A DNA stretch of 31,396 nt from JAHIVN01 sp018816645. Lineage in GTDB: Bacteria > Patescibacteriota > Dojkabacteria > JAHIVN01. Below the pieces are notes generated by a model. That model ran no database searches, was not told the DNA's origin, and was given only the letters and a program-made list of their open reading frames with translations. Positions 30,480 to 31,396 of the stretch are shown in pieces. Numbering within the stretch: position 1 is the first letter of the stretch; the number at the start of each line of letters is the position of its first letter. The position numbers and the translations under genes are program-made. The stretch covers positions 1 through 31,396 of the forward strand of contig JBDRHZ010000005.1 of assembly GCA_043816305.1 (NCBI GenBank), given 5' to 3'.

Positions 30480-31289
30480 ATGAAGGAGGTAAATGATTTT
30501 CTTCGACAACTCGGTCTCAGTTCTGATGAAGTTGAAGTTTACTTGTATCTTTTGAAAAATGGTAAGCAATCAGTTCTCAATCTTTCTCGTGGTGTTAGAA
30601 TCTCAAGAACTACCATATACAGGATATGTGAAGCTTTGAGAGAGAAGGGGCTTGTAGAAAAACTTAAAGTAAATGAAGCAGTGAAGTATCGGATAAATAA
30701 CATTTCTTCACTAGAAAAGCTCGTTAGTGAGGAAGAAAAAAAAGTAAAGCTACTTGGCTATGGGTTCAAATCTATTGAAAGTATACTGAAGTCGCAATCA
30801 TTAACAAACACTCAGAAAATAAAGGTTACTCATTACTCCGGAAGCGAAGAAGTAAAACAGCTTATTTGGAATACCTTGAATGCTCGTAATGGAACAATAG
30901 GATTGGGGTATTATTCAATAAGTGAGATTATTGGAACCGATTTTATGGTTAGATGGTGGAAGGAGATGATAAAAAGGGGATTGACTGATACTCAGCTGTT
31001 CAATCCTGTACCTTCAGACAGGGTGAGGACACAAACTAAAAATGAAAATTTCCAGAAGGAAATAGATGAAAATCATAGATATAGGATTATCGAGAGAGAC
31101 ATTTTGGAAATATCTTATGATTCATTTATATATAATGATGTTTTTTCCATAGTTCAATGGCTTAAAGATGAGTGTTATGGGCTTGAAATTCAAAATAAAA
31201 TAGTTGCTGACCAAGAGCGCGAGCTATTCAACTTTTTCTGGAAAATGGCGAAACCCGATAAATTGTCATTAAAAATGCGACAAAGTTGA
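30480..31289 (+). CDS. TrmB family transcriptional regulator (copy 6)
   Basis: 269 residues. Winged helix QLGLSSDEVEVYLYLLKNG and VRISRTTIYRICEALREKGLV, then HYSGSEEVKQLIWNTLNAR, RWWKEMIKRG and FIYNDVFSIVQW...YGLEIQNKI. Starts 2 nt after the stop of copy 5, with AGGGG about 8 nt before the ATG, one of the few visible Shine-Dalgarno sequences in the window. The stop is TGA. Clearly the sister of copy 5, so the pair could act together or have split roles. Confidence 0.88.
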   Translation: MKEVNDFLRQLGLSSDEVEVYLYLLKNGKQSVLNLSRGVRISRTTIYRICEALREKGLVEKLKVNEAVKYRINNISSLEKLVSEEEKKVKLLGYGFKSIESILKSQSLTNTQKIKVTHYSGSEEVKQLIWNTLNARNGTIGLGYYSISEIIGTDFMVRWWKEMIKRGLTDTQLFNPVPSDRVRTQTKNENFQKEIDENHRYRIIERDILEISYDSFIYNDVFSIVQWLKDECYGLEIQNKIVADQERELFNFFWKMAKPDKLSLKMRQS

Positions 31290-31332
31290 TAGAATATGTT
31301 GTGGTTAACTAACATATCAACAACTAAGTCGC

Positions 31333-31396
31333 ATGAGAAATATAGCAAAAATTAGAATAGCGTGGAACCTATGGAAGGAAAGAGTTCCAATAGAGA
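31333..31396 (+). CDS. Partial gene running off the window
   Basis: ATG at 31333 opens a frame (MRNIAKIRIAWNLWKERVPI) that stays open to the last base. No Shine-Dalgarno. Too short to identify. Confidence 0.35.
   Translation, partial: MRNIAKIRIAWNLWKERVPIE

Overview
The window looks like AT-rich chromosomal DNA from a small-genome bacterium, most likely a member of the Candidate Phyla Radiation (Patescibacteria). This is an inference. It rests on short proteins, a valyl-tRNA synthetase without the usual C-terminal extension, a tmRNA gene that does not encode CCA, a four-helix-bundle (S23-type) gene remnant, many start codons without a Shine-Dalgarno sequence but with good TATAAT boxes close by, GC-rich palindromic mini-elements scattered between genes, and several TrmB-type regulators. 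I cannot name the lineage. TGA works as a normal stop in several intact genes.

Layout. 1-691: an IS1595/ISXO2-like insertion sequence whose left end coincides with the window edge. 757-3362 (minus): valS behind a T-box leader with promoter, specifier hairpin, T-box motif and intrinsic terminator. 3580-4305: comF. 4354-4726: a frameshifted S23-type pseudogene. 4841-5312: ssrA (tmRNA).

5313-12405 is the most unusual part: a repeat-punctuated array starting at the 3' end of ssrA. Three copies of an A element (each closing with a near-perfect copy of the last 18 bp of the tmRNA locus) and five copies of a B element (bounded by direct copies of a 24-bp motif and ending in CTCCAT or a variant) separate small gene modules. 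The modules hold an interrupted hypothetical gene, a membrane-anchored protein, an HExxH metalloprotease-like protein, a nucleotidyltransferase-fold protein, a peptide deformylase plus methyltransferase pair, and a second membrane-anchored protein. Genes lie in both orientations and several carry their own promoters. The order is ssrA-A-g-B-g-B-A-g-B-g-B-A-gg-B-g. It resembles a cassette array or serial integrations at the ssrA attachment site, but no recombinase lies in the window.

12682-22479 is a housekeeping and accessory mix: CYTH protein, two TrmB regulators, APH-like kinase, receiver-like protein, GNAT, GIY-YIG, SGNH hydrolase, a NUDIX-like gene broken by TGA, a YfiH/LACC1-type protein, a phosphoribosyltransferase and an RRM protein. 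22797-31289 holds minus-strand enzymes (SDR, class V aminotransferase, PIG-L deacetylase, Ldh_2 oxidoreductase, D-2-hydroxyacid dehydrogenase-like) interleaved with four plus-strand TrmB regulators. Three of these sit head-to-head with an enzyme gene, and the fourth follows the third in tandem. Several of the enzymes have altered catalytic residues. A partial gene begins at 31333 and runs off the window.
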